The notes below the pieces were generated by a model. That model saw nothing but the letters and a program-made list of their open reading frames with translations. It ran no database searches and had not been told where the DNA came from. Positions 1 through 12,809 of a stretch of 64,000 nt of DNA are shown here, one piece after another. Position numbers and translations under genes: made by a program. The stretch spans positions 11,951,170 to 12,015,169 of the forward strand of contig CM028888.1 of the NCBI GenBank assembly GCA_016801885.1, written 5' to 3'. Each line of letters starts with the position of its first letter. Position 1 is the stretch's first letter. This DNA comes from Toxotes chatareus. Lineage: Eukaryota; Chordata; Actinopteri; Toxotidae.

Positions 1-3000
1 CCTGTGGCACTGATATCAGTGAACTCAGATAAGTACTAAGATGGCAGCTCCCACTGCCTGTGGCACATCTGATGCTGCTCCACTGTTGGTGTAGAGCTAC
101 ATTTTCTCCAAATGGACTAGGAGGGGAAACGTTCAAGGATATGATTTGTATTCCTGAAGGTCATCCTGAAAATAATTTGGAGATATTATCATAGTTTCTA
201 TGTGGTCAAAATAAGGATTTCTTTGCTATACTGGTGAAATTCTGCCTGGGATCAGAGAGTGCTGAGAGACAGAGGAAAAAAATCCATTGCGGTAGACAAA
301 CAGACAAACAGTGCGTACGATACTCTACACAATGTCTGCTGCACTCTGCCTTTGTGTGCACTGATAATATTTACCCTTAACTGGTGCACACAATCAAATA
401 ATTAGCTAATTATAAAACAGACAAATTTCAAAGAGGCGGAGAAGGAGAGGGATGGGAGCGAGAGAGAAAGAGACAGAGTGTGTGTATTAGAAAGTGAGAG
501 AATTCTCTGAGAGGACACGGTGGCAGATCGATTGCGGCACTGATGTAGCACTGGAGCTTGTGCTGATGGCAGCAGTCTTGGGAGACTGAGCGCTAAGCGT
601 GGTCACAGTGGCTGAACCAGAATAAGCTGCGCATCACCTCACAGTGAGGCAGACAAAACCAATCTTTCAAAACCCTAAACCTGAATGAGACACAATGCAG
701 GAGAACCTGTCTGACTATGTGAGGAAAAAGACTTGCTGTGATGACAAAAAGCATAAAAAATGAGGTGCATCTTGGGATGCGTCAGGAGGCATGTGAGAAA
801 AAAAAAAAACTCGACAGGCCCTCCCTTCTGTTGTACTGCCTTGTGGTGATGTACCTACTCACATGTCAAAAATACAAAGGGTAACATAGCAGTGAGGACA
901 TGAAGAAGTGTTGTTGAGGAGTGACTTAATGTTTCCTTTGACTGGAAAATCAATCATACAATTACAAGTGTAGCAAATGTGTAGAAGCTAACTTTGATCA
1001 TCAAGCCCCTTCTATTTGAGCAGAGTAAACACTGCAAATAAGTACACAGGGCTTTGTGTTTGGCTTTATGAGATTGGTTGAGTATGCAGAGAGGACCAAT
1101 ACTGTTCCTGCATATATGCATGTTGAGGTGATCTGGGCTGGAATATGTAATGAATGTAGGCTTTGTTTCAGCTGATAGTGATAGTTGAGGAAACCACTCA
1201 GTCTGAACTCCTCCTGGGAAAACAACAGGAGGCAAGAATGGAACAGCCTTGCCTCTGTTGTCATGGCGATGCCATATACCTGGGAAATGGAGAATATATG
1301 TCTTGACCCCTGCATCTTCCATCGGGGGGAAAAGGTCGGCTTTTGAAAGCGACAGTATAGTTCACAAGGTCAGCTTTATGCTTTTACACTCACAGCTCCT
1401 GAATGCATTGCGTTGTGAACCATTGCTTTCACATGTGAACTCACACTCATCCACAACCATGGATAAAGATGTGTGGCAACACGATGCGCAGAAAATACAC
1501 AGTACTAGAATTTGTTCCTCCAGCAGGTACATACCACTCATCCGGGAGCAATCACATCCCTGCAAATGAACAGATAGACACATGGATGAGAGCATGGGGC
1601 AGGATGTGATGATGTCTCAGCAGTGATCAAATTCAGTCAAGGACTTGGCTCCTAACATATCAGGGGCTGCGTTTAACCACAGAAAGCTCTTCTCTGAAGG
1701 AAGGGGAAAGATGAGCTTAGAGCATGACATTATGAGGGACTTACTGAAAATGGAAGGGGAAAATAAAAATCTAAAGTGGAGCAGAATTGGAAGAAGAGAG
1801 AGGCCTTCTTCACCCTCCTTTTTCTTTCTCTTAATGTGAGCAGGAATCAGTCTGTGTGGGTGAAAGACATGTGAGACACACACTTTAGGTGGGAGAGATG
1901 AGACATGCAGATGGATGCAGAAAGGAAGAGTGTTGTCACAGGAGGGCTAAAGCTTTCTAATTAAACTGATGGAAGGGAATGCATCATCTGAACATCTAGA
2001 GTACACGCTATAGAGTTATAGATGTTTCTGAAGTGACTCACTCAAATAAGCCTAAGGGAGCAGAATAAAGTAATTACTGAAAATCCTTGACCATATATAA
2101 TGCTAATGAGTGCAAAATTGCTCCCATTGAGGAAAGTGGGAACATATACTTTCATTTCTGTATAAATGTATGTTCTTCAAGAAGTAAATCTCATGGCAAT
2201 AGTAAGTCCAGAACCTAAGAGGGATCCTGGTTTGTTTCCCTCTTAGGGACAGTGTGAATGGGGGATGAGATGGGGGTCAAAGAAGGGATCTTGATTTACT
2301 GAAGGGAAAGCAGTGTGAAATTTTAAGGATAGCACTGGCGCCTTGTTTAAAAAAATGTCTTGCTTTTAACAAAATGAAATATATAGTATAAAGAAATTCA
2401 CCCCCCCCAACTCAACAACTTTGACACAGTCCCTTAGATTTTCATCAAAATATGAGAGGAGTTCACAGTCGTCAAGATGTGGGGATTGTGAATCTTATTC
2501 TCATTCAGTGGATTAAAATTAGGTGCTGCACAAATTTTTATTTTCATTTAAAAAATTGCTAATTCAAATGAAACCTGCCACAGAAGCTTAGATGTTTTTC
2601 TTTACAGAGCCTGGTAGGAAGCATTGGTTTGCATTTTGCAGAATGTATGTACACATGTGACAACACAAAGATACACACCTGCACACACACACATACATCA
2701 ACACATGCACACATGCCTCCTCTCAGTGTCTATGTTGTTGATCCAGCAGCACATGTGGCTATTTCAGAACCCATTTGTCTTTGGCACTTTGGCTTTATTC
2801 CTCTCCTCCCCCACTGGCGAGCAGACAGGTTTTATAGCTCTGTGGTCCCAGGGGAACCCCCAGCGAGACACACACACACTTGTCGCCCCCCCTGTCCCAT
2901 CTCTTTTTCATCTATATATACACACATACTTCTACACACATGTGAATTCCTGCACACTGAAACAGAAGCAAAAGAGATGGGGGGAGAAAATGGCCAAAGC

Positions 3001-4753
3001 GACAATGCAGCCATAATTTATGACTCCTGAGTGTTACCACATAACACAATTAGATTTAGTGCAGGACTCGCATTAAAATGAAACGTAGCAGTTATCCTTA
3101 AAGATGCAATTCCATTCCTCTAATACTGTACATGTTGTGTCTTTGCTTGTATATAATTAATCTCTTATGACACCATCCTCGCATATTCCTATACACTTTC
3201 CCAAGGCTGGACTGTAATGTGTGTGTGTGTGTGCAAGTGTTTCAGTGTGAACCTGTGAACATCTACCCATCTACAGACACGTGAATACATTTAAGACTTT
3301 TGCACATTCAAAAATAAACCGGCAAATACTGCACACACCGAACAATCATCCTCTTGTCCATTCTGTAAAAAGTGAAAAAGTGTTCCTCTCTCCTTGTTCT
3401 TTTTATTCTGTTCACATACAATGATCCAGCAGGATAAAGCTTAGTGAGAAAGTCTATTCAGAAATAAGTTAAGCTTCTAGTCATCCATCCCTTCTCCTCC
3501 CATCTCTGTCGGAAACACAACACAGACAGAAATAGCAGTGAAATAAGCTAAACGCCCCGTTTTCGCAGAAGAGACAATAGACACCCTGTAGAACAGAATT
3601 TCACAAGTGATGATTCACTAAACTGTGTCTAAGTGTATGTGAACTAACTCACTATGCACAGCAAAGAGTGAAGGAGAACAGGAAATTATCCAGAAATAGT
3701 ATCCTCCAGTTGCTTGATTATTGTTTAGGTGTGCATCAAAAAAAACAACAAACAGACCAGCTCCTTATCAACAGTCTTTGTTTCTCTGAATGCAGCACAA
3801 CAGAGCAAATTTATTCAATTAAGCTTTGTCCCTTCCATGTTTCCCATCTGTTTCATCCTCTTTTAAAAAAAAAATCTTTTCGCATCTATCTCTGTCCCTT
3901 CCTCCTCTCCTCTCCCCCCTCCATTCCCTCAATCACCTTAATAATACAGAGTTAATGAGGACTGGGTGAGGTGATCAATCCCATTTCCATCCTTATAGAC
4001 GGCACATCAGCAGACTACATCTGCCCAAATAATCTCCTCTTCTCTCTCCCCCTCCGCCACTCTCTCCTACTCCACTCCCTCATACACACAGTCGGATGCC
4101 TTTTTGTGCCCCAGGGGGAGTCACTCCATATCGCAGGGGGAACTGTAACAGGATTTCTGTAGGATCTTGGGTCGGAGTGGGTGGTCATACCTAACTGAAT
4201 AAGGAGAATGAGAAAATCAGATCATCTGCAATAAAAGCTGAATTATTTCCTTATTGCGCACAGGCAGGCAGTGTTGGCTACCCGCGATGAAATCGTCAAA
4301 AAAATAATGGGATTTATGATTTGAAGCAAAATGAAAAATGGCCAAACACAAGTGCACGGTTACACACACACACACACACACACATCCATCCATTAACACA
4401 TGCCCCCACACAAGCTTTGTCTCTTTGTTACCCACAAAGCTAAAACAACAACATACTGGACTAAAATAAGGAAACGGATGATTACAAAAACATGCACAAC
4501 CACTAAAAGTGTCACATTCCAAATTAAACACCAGCTTCACCCATGCACTTACATACACATGTGCATCCAAAGTTACACATGAAGAAACATAAGTACCACC
4601 TACACACACTCAGGCAGTGACTATCACTGCAGCAGCAGCAAAGACAAAGAGACGGCTTCTCACTGGGCGAAAATGTGGCTAAAAAAATAGAGGTCTGTCT
4701 CGCAAAAACACACTTAGTGATGAAATTTACCATCTTGTTCATTTTTTTCAGTG

Positions 4754-4777
4754 TTTTTTTTTTTTTTTTTTTTTTTT
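4754..4777. repeat. Poly-T homopolymer
   Basis: An uninterrupted run of about 24 T. No retrocopy or SINE body was recognised next to it, so it is listed as a simple repeat. Confidence 0.85.
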
Positions 4778-5390
4778 AACTCATATAGAGCCTGAATCTC
4801 CACTGAATCACACATGGTCCTGCTTCACTGTCTGGTTTTGCTGTGCTGTGCAGACTGCGAGGATGGATTGCAGTTGAGATGAATAAAGGGAAGACAAATG
4901 TGCAGGAAATTAAAAGAGAAATGACACGAGAATAAGATAAGCTGGGAACAAAAAACAAAGAGGAACTGGTAGGGAGATTAGCATGATTAGGAATAAACTG
5001 ACTACCACTGTCTGAAGGAGAGAATTAGGAGAAGGGAGAAGACGTGAGACTTGTGTTTATTGGTTCATTGTGCCCAGCAGTTACAGCACAGACTAACATA
5101 GATCCAGACAGGGGTGGCATGGAGGAGAGGAGAAAAAGGGTGTCTGTCCACGCTGGTTGCTGGTAGCACCGCATTGTTATTAGCAAAGCCCCTCCGCCCA
5201 CTACCCTCGCTCCTGTCGCAGAGAAAAATGTTAACTCTTGCATGGCTGGTGGGCAAAACTGTATGAGGGGACAAAGAGGAGAGGGGAGGAGAGCAGTTCA
5301 CTTCAGATGCAAAGCTGTTGCAGACAAAGAAGGCGACGATAGTGATATTCTCTGTGGGACTATAAGGAAGTTGCCAAATGCTCGCACAAA

Positions 5391-5411
5391 CACACACACA
5401 CACACACACAC
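5391..5411. repeat. (CA)n microsatellite
   Basis: About ten CA units. Read in frame on either strand it gives spurious His/Thr or Val/Cys peptides. Confidence 0.85.
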
Positions 5412-6927
5412 AGCCATCCAGAGTCAGACATAAAGATGGCAAGGTGAGACAGCACAGACAAAGAAAAGCTGAGTGCAACTTAGATCGGCTGAGTCACTTC
5501 TGTTTATTTTAGGAAAATACCATAATAGAAGCAAATGATGCTGCAGAGAGCGCAGAGGGGGTGGAAAGGAATGGGGATGTGGGGGATTCTAGTTTGTATT
5601 GTAATGTGTAAGTGTGTGTATGCATGTGTAATGTGCAAGTAGAAAACCCCAGGGGTGTGGGGGAGGGAGAATTGGCAAAGGATCAGTGAGAGGTGAGCAA
5701 AGAATAGAGTGAGCTCAGGGTTTTTGGATGGTGATGATGTGCAAAAAAACCAAAAAAAAAAACGGCAATGATTTGAATTGGCTGTAAAAAAAAAAAGGAC
5801 TGTTTTCATACATTGGATAAAGGAGGGCGAGGACAAGATGGGGCGAATAACTCCTTTGGGAAATTAGAGGAGGGATACAGCTTATTTTAAGTATTCACAT
5901 ATGCTGCAGCTGACATGTAAGTTTATTTTTGGTAACATGAATAAGCCTCAAAAAATGTAGATATACAGTGTGGAGATGTATTATAAAAAATGAATGATGT
6001 GGACTCAGTGAATGTTGCTGTGGCTTGTTACAGTCAAGTTCACTATAGCTCTTAGAGTTCTGTCCTCATAAAAATGCTTCTGCTCACACACGCAGTTTAG
6101 GCTCATTCACGGAATTGCATTCATTTGCTTAATAAAGGCTGCATCTTGCTGACTAATATAATTAAAATGATCTAGTAAACACACTTCTTTTAAACTGACT
6201 GCACAAATTCAGCAAATAGACACACACACACAAGTGGAAAAGGTCTTCCAAGTTGACTCCCTCCTGGGACAGGGAAGTTTGTGTGTATGTGTGTGTGTCA
6301 TCAGTGAAGGCGTGCCTTTCGCTTCACCCTTTGATGTCCTGCCTGTGACTGCAGGGGAGGAGCTACGACAAGCTCATTGCCACCTTCCAGACAAAGGCAG
6401 CGTGAATTTGAGAGTGCGTGTTGACACTTCATTCACACTGAATTCACACACACACACTCATAAGCTTTCCCGTCCTCATTCTGAACAGAGCGGCGCCTCC
6501 TAATTGTTTAATCGTGAGTGATCACAACAGTCATTATTAAATCACTGTTATTAAAATAACCGTGGCCTCTTCCTCTTTCCTGTCACTCTCACTTTATTTG
6601 ACTCCTTCTACATTCACTCTTTTTCAATTTTCACATAAATGTTAATAGTCTAGAATATAAAAAGGACAGCCATATATATTAGCAAAACACTTTTGTCCAA
6701 ACAAAAGTGACATAAAATGTAACGTGCAAATAAAGCACATAATTGAGAGGCATACTGACATACTTTTCCTTTCCTCTCTCCTTCACTTCACTTATCATCT
6801 CTGTTCTCTCCCTCTCCCCTCCTCCTCCTCCTTCTCCTCCTCTGTTCTGTCCTATAAAATGACCTTGAAGGTCGCACCGGTGCGCTACACTCATAGTCTT
6901 TGTGACAAACTGTCTTACCTGCAGAAA

Positions 6928-6949
6928 CACACACACACACACACACACA
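6928..6949. repeat. (CA)n microsatellite
   Basis: About eleven CA units, followed by further interrupted CACAGA repeats to about 7010. Confidence 0.85.
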
Positions 6950-8659
6950 TACATAGGTACCTGAGCCCAAGCACTTAAACAAAACACACACAGACACACA
7001 GACACACACACTGCTGCGAGTGGTTTTCCTGGCAGAGATCTGCTGAATTGATCGCTGCTCAGACATTGCAGAGGTCAGATGTAATGAATCAATCACACAT
7101 GCATCAGCATCTAGAACAGCAGCTACAGCAGACAGTGTACAGTTCCAAGCCAAGGCCACGGGCTCTGCTGCCCTGCTCTGATGCAGGGTCAACCTCAACA
7201 TTAACATGACCAGGAGGGATTGGCAGGATTTAGCAAAATGGACTGGAATATCCATAGATGTGGGAAGTCTCTGATTTTGGGATCGATAACAGCAACAGAC
7301 AATTCCAATAAACACTTAAAACCGCACTTCCCACACATATAATATGTACAATATATCTGGGTTTGGGCAGTGCAGCCAAATGCTAAACAATGTAAAGTTG
7401 TGAAGCTGAAAATACTGTACACTATTACAATAATTTAGTCAGTAAATTAAAAAAGTGGTACACAACAGCAAAGACAGGAAAACTGAGCCAACCAAGGTCT
7501 CAAGGACAGCTCGATCATCAGACACCAATCAATCAGAACAAGCGACAGCTGTGTGTGAAAGGCATGCCCTCAGTCTGCCCACCTTTATTTGATCAATCAT
7601 TCTCTATCATTCTTCTCCTCTCACTGCTCTAAGCAGCCTAAAGGTGAGGGTGAGGACATGAGGATCACTGCAAACGTAACTTAATCACAGAAAAATACTA
7701 CTGATATGTGTTTGACTGAGGCTGCTGAGGCTTTGTAGTTAGAAGTAGTTAGAAGATAGTAAAGAAGAGGTGAGGTCTTTATGAGTGCAGCTGCAAGAGA
7801 GTGCCACTGTGCCATTTATGTGGAGAAGAAACAGAATTAGAATTCAAAGCTTTTGACAAAATGAAACCACTTCGTGTGGTATATCGTGAAAAAGGTTTCC
7901 ATGAAGGATTTGATCATTTTCCGACCAAAGAACATCTTTATTTTAACATTGCATTCTTCACGTACTGCTCATACTTTTTCAAAAACCATTTTCATTAAAT
8001 GGTTGAAGTCTGAGTCTGTATAACTGTAGAGCACCATATCACAACTATAAAACATTTTCCGCTTGATGCCAGAAATTACTACAATACAAAATGAGGCATC
8101 CCCAAAAATATGATGAGACACTGCACAAAACTATTAAGTAAAAAACAAAAATCATCCTTACAAAATAAACACAAATTCTTTAAAACTCTCTTCACTGTCA
8201 TCTCTCAGTACAGTGGATCATAGCTGAAGTCAGATCTAAAGCCTACATAATCTACCTGATCTTTAGCATCACCCACAGAGACCTGACCTGCTCCATCCAT
8301 CACACCGGCCTGCTCTTCCCTGTCTGACCTCACTCTCTTCTCCAGCCCAGCTCTCCTTTAGTCTACTGCTCCACTTACAGTCCGATCTGCGCGGCTCAAG
8401 TTCCATATTACATTTCATTCATTTTTCTTCTGCAGGAAAAAAGCAGTGAAATTTCAAACATCCCCTCACAAACCGCACTGCATCTCCCTGCGCAAACAAC
8501 GCGATTAGATCCGTATTTGGCTGAGAATACTGAGCGAACCGAGTCAGCGGCAAGACCCAAATTCTACGAGCAAAATATGTGCGACACTTCTTCAAGAAGC
8601 CGATGCTGGCCCCCCCGAAAAAAAAATACCCGCAGGGTGTTTTTACTATTGCGACTTAC

Positions 8660-8900
8660 CTTCAGGTTTCTGTGGTGTTGACTCATTGAAGAATGTCGGT
8701 CAAATGCAGGAGTTGCAAAACAAAACACAAGCGTGTCTTTCCACTCCCTCCTCTCTCTGAGTGGCAGGAGAGAGAGAGATGCTGCGGACAGGAGGAGAAG
8801 GAAGGGAGGAGGAGGAGGAGGAGCGGTGCTGATGCTGCAGCCGACACCTCGCAGAGCACCCTTATGCTCAGGCGCCGGGTCTCTTCTTCTTCTTCAACAC
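8660..8900 (-). other. Candidate first exon of an unidentified gene
   Basis: On the minus strand a GC- and CpG-rich segment ends in an ideal donor (AAG|GTAAGT at 8659/8660). Just upstream, an ATG at 8686-8684 opens MSQHHRNLK, nine codons ending in phase 0 at the donor. The surrounding 8450-8900 is richer in CpG than its neighbours, as expected of a promoter/first exon. I do not recognise the peptide. It may be the true N-terminus or only leader. Further exons would lie at lower coordinates and I could not find them. The 5' boundary is a guess. Confidence 0.4.
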
Positions 8901-9800
8901 ATGTGCGCACTCTGCTGGATCACACGAGAAATATGATGAAATCACTATTAACAGCAACCAGGGTCGTTTTATTTGCAAGAGTTATTAGGAGTAAATGCCT
9001 GACATGCTGACTCTGGTATTAACGTTTTTCTTTGTGTAGGATTTGTGTGTGACTGGGCATACGTTCTTGGTTGTAGAAAAATAACATTACCTCTGAATCA
9101 TTCTCAGCATCCCTGGATCCTGATACTACCAGCAGATGGCGCCAAAGTAAAGACATTTCAACTCCGACATGCACTGACTTTCACTGTGAAATGTGAGATT
9201 TTAGCACAATTGTTTAACATCACAACTGAGACCTGGAATTTTATGATGAATAGGTCAAAAATAACAACAACCCTAGGGTCCACTCACTAACCTTTTTGCA
9301 GCTTTCAAGTGCATCTCATGGTCTTCCCCAGCACATAGAGGGCTGTTGGTATTGATACACTGACGACTGTGCAAACTCCACCAGCTGAAGAAGGCTGTGA
9401 GATGTGGTTGAAAGCTTAAGTTTCTGCAAGGCTGTGAATAAACATTCAGGCTCGCAACAACTACACACACTCATCCCGTCAACCACGTGACAATGATTGT
9501 GACCCTAACAGGCAGAAGTGTTTTGTGCTTTTTCAACAACATTCACACTGTTTGTAACACACTGGAAGCCATGACCGAGCAAAAAAGGGCTCTTCTGCAA
9601 AGAGAAAAAAAAAAAAAAGTGATGATAGCAAAATAACATGAACACGAAGCAGCCGCTCGTCAACACTGGTAATGGATTTGAAACATCAAAAGCAGAGTAA
9701 TGTGATACACATTATGAAAGGGGGAAGCTAAGGTCAGTTCAGTTTTGAAGCAGCATCAAAGGAGGAAGGAAAGAAGCTCCTTCTTTCATCTATTTATATA
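8901..9800. other. Intergenic stretch
   Basis: Lies between the candidate first exon at 8660-8900 and the outermost possible 3' end of slc7a1. It is AT-rich with one short poly-A tract (about 9605-9619). I see no gene or clear repeat. Confidence 0.5.
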
Positions 9801-9808
9801 CATCAAAT

Positions 9809-9814
9809 TTATTT
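9809..9814 (-). terminator. slc7a1: Possible distal poly(A) signal of slc7a1
   Basis: TTTATT on the plus strand reads AATAAA on the minus strand, about 2.8 kb past the slc7a1 stop. Downstream GU-rich character is modest. It would be an alternative to the signal at 10667-10672. Confidence 0.3.
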
Positions 9815-10085
9815 CAGAAGTAAACACCGAGGTTTGGCACAACATGTAGGAACAACAAGTACCACTTTTACCAGAAGATACACATGAATCCCTTTGTGTT
9901 AATTCAACAGAAAATCAAATGTAAATGTCATGGAGAAAAAACAAAACAAACAAATACCACAATGGATGTTCACAACTGACAAGGAGACAATAAGCTAAAA
10001 CATGAATCAGTTGAGTGTAAATGAGAATTCCTATGTTTCAACAAGTGTTCATGTCTGTGAAGAGTTAGATTTCTTTGAAACAAAT

Positions 10086-10215
10086 ACATCCATCCATCCA
10101 TTATCCATACCGATTATCTGCTTAAGGGTGACGTGTGGGGGAGTGTGGGGCCTGGAGCCAACCCCACCCGAATTTGGGTGAGAGGCAGGGTACACCCTGA
10201 ACAGGTCGCCTGTCT
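10086..10215. repeat. Dispersed teleost repeat fragment
   Basis: Begins with CATCCATCCATCC and ends with a degenerate form of the motif GGCGGGGTACACCCTGGACAGG, which recurs very often in fish genomes. The family was not identified; I call it from memory of this tail. The copy is short and diverged. Confidence 0.55.
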
Positions 10216-10666
10216 ATGAAACAAATAAATGTAATAAATGTGCTAAATGTAACTGGTATGCTATTATTTTAAGTACATGACCGAAACCCCTGGAAGAGTT
10301 GGTCACGTATAGTTGATTAAAGTAATGCTTGAAGTAGTACTTTGATGTCACAGAGTATTGATTTGTTAATAAGGCATTACAGTACTGGTTAGATCAACCA
10401 CAGGACAAGAGAAGGTGAAGGCAGTGATTTTGCCAACCCTGAGAATACAAAGTTTCAGTTACACCGATTATGTAAACACAATATAGTGAACACAATGAGA
10501 GACACAAATAGAGCAATGAAGCCAGAGAACCTAAAGACAGATGCTCTTATGTCTGCACAAAACCCATTACGCTGTCAAAATAACAAAAAGTCTTTTCTCC
10601 AATTTACAAATAATTTACTGCAAGAAATATACACAGCATTTTATATACACATGATTACACATGTAC

Positions 10667-10672
10667 TTTATT
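10667..10672 (-). terminator. slc7a1: Likely poly(A) signal of slc7a1
   Basis: Reads AATAAA on the minus strand and is followed by a clearly GU-rich stretch (GTACATGTG, GTGTATATAAA), as expected downstream of a cleavage site. It gives a 3' UTR of about 2 kb. Confidence 0.45.
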
Positions 10673-12624
10673 GTAAAGGACCCCAAAAACCACAGTGAAA
10701 GCACTTAAGGGTTAAAACTAATGAGAACACTGATGACATGTTAATGATATGATATTAATGATATGATTTGTATTAATCAATGAATAAGTCTTCATTTAAA
10801 TGATTTACCCTTTGTTGGGAACTCCACCGACTTTACAGATCAGAGTCTGTTCATGGTCTTGCATAGCTCTACTGCACAACAAGTCTCATAAAGCATTTTG
10901 TGGCTCCAGAGGGAGCGGAGCAACGTCTAAATTGCCTCATGTGATATCACTTGAGTCAGTGTTGGTTGGGTCTGAAGACTAAACGTTTGACGGAGAAAAA
11001 CAATCTGGTGGGGTGGGACTAGAAAGAAGTGTGCTTAACAGACCTCTGTAGAGTTACTCACCACCTCATACTGCTTGAGGCTAGGGGCTTGAGCCTTTGT
11101 TAGCTGCTACTCATATAACCCAAATCTCCAACTCAACTATTTGTGGTTGAGTTGCATTGTGGGTAATGAAGGCGCCAGGTATTGACAAGGAAAAAGAGTG
11201 AATGGGATTAAAAAAATGTCTCTTGATCTGCTGCGTTGGTTTTGATCCTTTTTCTTAAAACTGTCCACCATGAGTCACTAGCATAGTGCAATGCTAAATC
11301 GATGGAGTACTCTTTTAAGTTTATGAAAAGAGAAATCATGCCTAATTCTACCTGATCAAATTCTTTCTTAAACTTAATTGTAAATATTAAGTTTGAATTA
11401 GATTCATAATCTGAAAAATGATCATGTTTTAGGAAGTGGGTAATAAAAAGACATTAATAAACATGAGAAAAAAGGTGTAAAATAAATTGGGAACAAATAC
11501 ATGAATCCAAATTGAACATTAAAAAAAAAAAGCTCGGCCTGTATAATTTTTTGAGAAGAGAAACTAAAAGTTACAAGCTACAGATGCAAAAAGACACAGC
11601 AGCCAGCACTGTGAAAATCCACTACTTATGTTACATGACATTAGCTGGCATTCAGCAACTGCCAATGTCTATGCCTGAGTGTGTTTTAACAACTCTCATT
11701 GGCTTACTTTTGTTCATGACTGCTTCTTGCTAAGACATATCCCTGCATTAATTAAATACTGTATAACCACAACAGGGTGCCAGTCACATGGAAAGTGTAA
11801 GTTAGAGCTTCCTGATAGTCACTTATACGTGCAGCCATTGCTCTAACTACCCTTTTCCGCTGGTGGTCAAGTTGGTAATTACATCATTGACAATCCAAGA
11901 TTGCTGCAGTGTGTATTGTGCAAGTTCCCACTTGTCACCGAGGACTGTTGGAGCAGCATTTCTGTTACATAAGAGTTTATCAAGTTTAAGAGAACGTAGC
12001 TACTGGTACCAATCTGTATCGAATACTGACGTGTTATCTGATTTTCAGAATTATGTAGATCTATACAGTAATTATTATCTTTTAACAGAAAAAAAAGACA
12101 CAAAAACGTATTACTGCAGAATTTTCTGGCACCAAGACGATAACATTGTCACATAGTACTACTGCCGGCAATGTAACCCAGACACTCTCCAAAGAAGTAA
12201 CCATGACCCAACATGAAGAGAAACAAATATTACGGTTTCCCAGTATCTCTGAGCCTCCCTGAAACACTGACATGTTTCATGTCTCCAACACGAACCCTCC
12301 CCTGTCAGACAGCCAAGCGATAACAAACAGTTAAACCTCAAGGCCAAGCACAAGAGGTAACAATACAGAAATAATAGAACATGTCAATTAGGGCTTTAGA
12401 AGTTCTGTTTTATCAGTATTATCACCAGCTGTCTGTGTTCTACCCAGCAGCTGAAGGGGAATGTCACAGGTCTGTGTATTTTAGGTCAAAGTTGCTTATC
12501 ATTACTTTCCCAAACAAGGAGTACTGCCAGTGAGGGACTGGGAATTGTCCTGTCAGGAACTTTCTTACACAGACAGACTGGCTTCAGGGGAGGTTGAGAT
12601 GTATGCAGTATGTTCTAATGTTGC
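10673..12624 (-). other. slc7a1: slc7a1 3' untranslated region (inferred)
   Basis: Runs from the stop codon to the likely poly(A) signal at 10667-10672. Long 3' UTRs with message-stability elements are known for mammalian CAT-1. Here I see only AT-rich DNA and a probable dispersed repeat at about 10800-11310. The 3' boundary is uncertain. Confidence 0.4.
10800..11310. repeat. Probable dispersed repeat inside the slc7a1 3' UTR
   Basis: The segment opens with GGGAACTCCACCGACTTTAC and later carries TTGGTTGGGTCTGAAGAC. It ends near GGAGTACTCTTTTAAG. These strings resemble short non-autonomous repeats common in percomorph genomes. The family and exact ends are not known to me. Confidence 0.35.
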
Positions 12625-12809
12625 CTACAAATTTCCACCGTCCTCTTCCCTTGCATCAATTCCATTGTGAAGGAAGGCCTCCTTCTCTGGGGACATGGCT
12701 TCTAATTCCTGGTCATGCTTGAAACCGATCATCTCCGTGTCTGGGGATGAGCGGGCTGTGGCGGCCTCGGCGCTGTGGCGAATACCATAGCAGAAGTAGA
12801 TCACTAAAC
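12625..12809 (-). CDS. slc7a1: slc7a1 last coding exon
   Basis: Follows acceptor CTTTTTCAG and starts in phase 1 with GLVIYFCYGIRHS, the end of the final membrane segment. It then encodes a polar cytosolic tail of about 45 residues (residues 589-649) and stops at TAG (12625-12627). The tail is longer than in human CAT-1, which is 629 aa. Confidence 0.9.

Larger units (their letters stand above)
1..8659. other. Non-coding, microsatellite-rich stretch
   Basis: I see no exon with convincing paired splice sites and a recognisable protein here. The stretch holds several short (CA)n/(TG)n tracts (about 2683-2712, 3218-3232, 4363-4383, 5391-5411, 6928-6949), a poly-T run (4754-4777) and scattered pyrimidine-rich DNA. 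If the candidate first exon at 8660-8900 is real, this is the start of its first intron. Small exons of an unrecognised gene cannot be excluded. Confidence 0.5.

Noticed and set aside
6860..6925. Possible small minus-strand exon bounded by TTTCTGCAG and CAAG|GTCATT
   Set aside because: The bases after the supposed acceptor (GTAAGACAG) look like a donor, the peptide VRQFVTKTMSVAHRC is not recognised, and the upstream side is a microsatellite. Not enough to call.
7801..7998. 65-codon plus-strand frame with CHLCGEETE
   Set aside because: Looks faintly zinc-finger-like, but it has only one Cys pair, starts at GTG and runs into low-complexity Tyr/Phe. Treated as chance.
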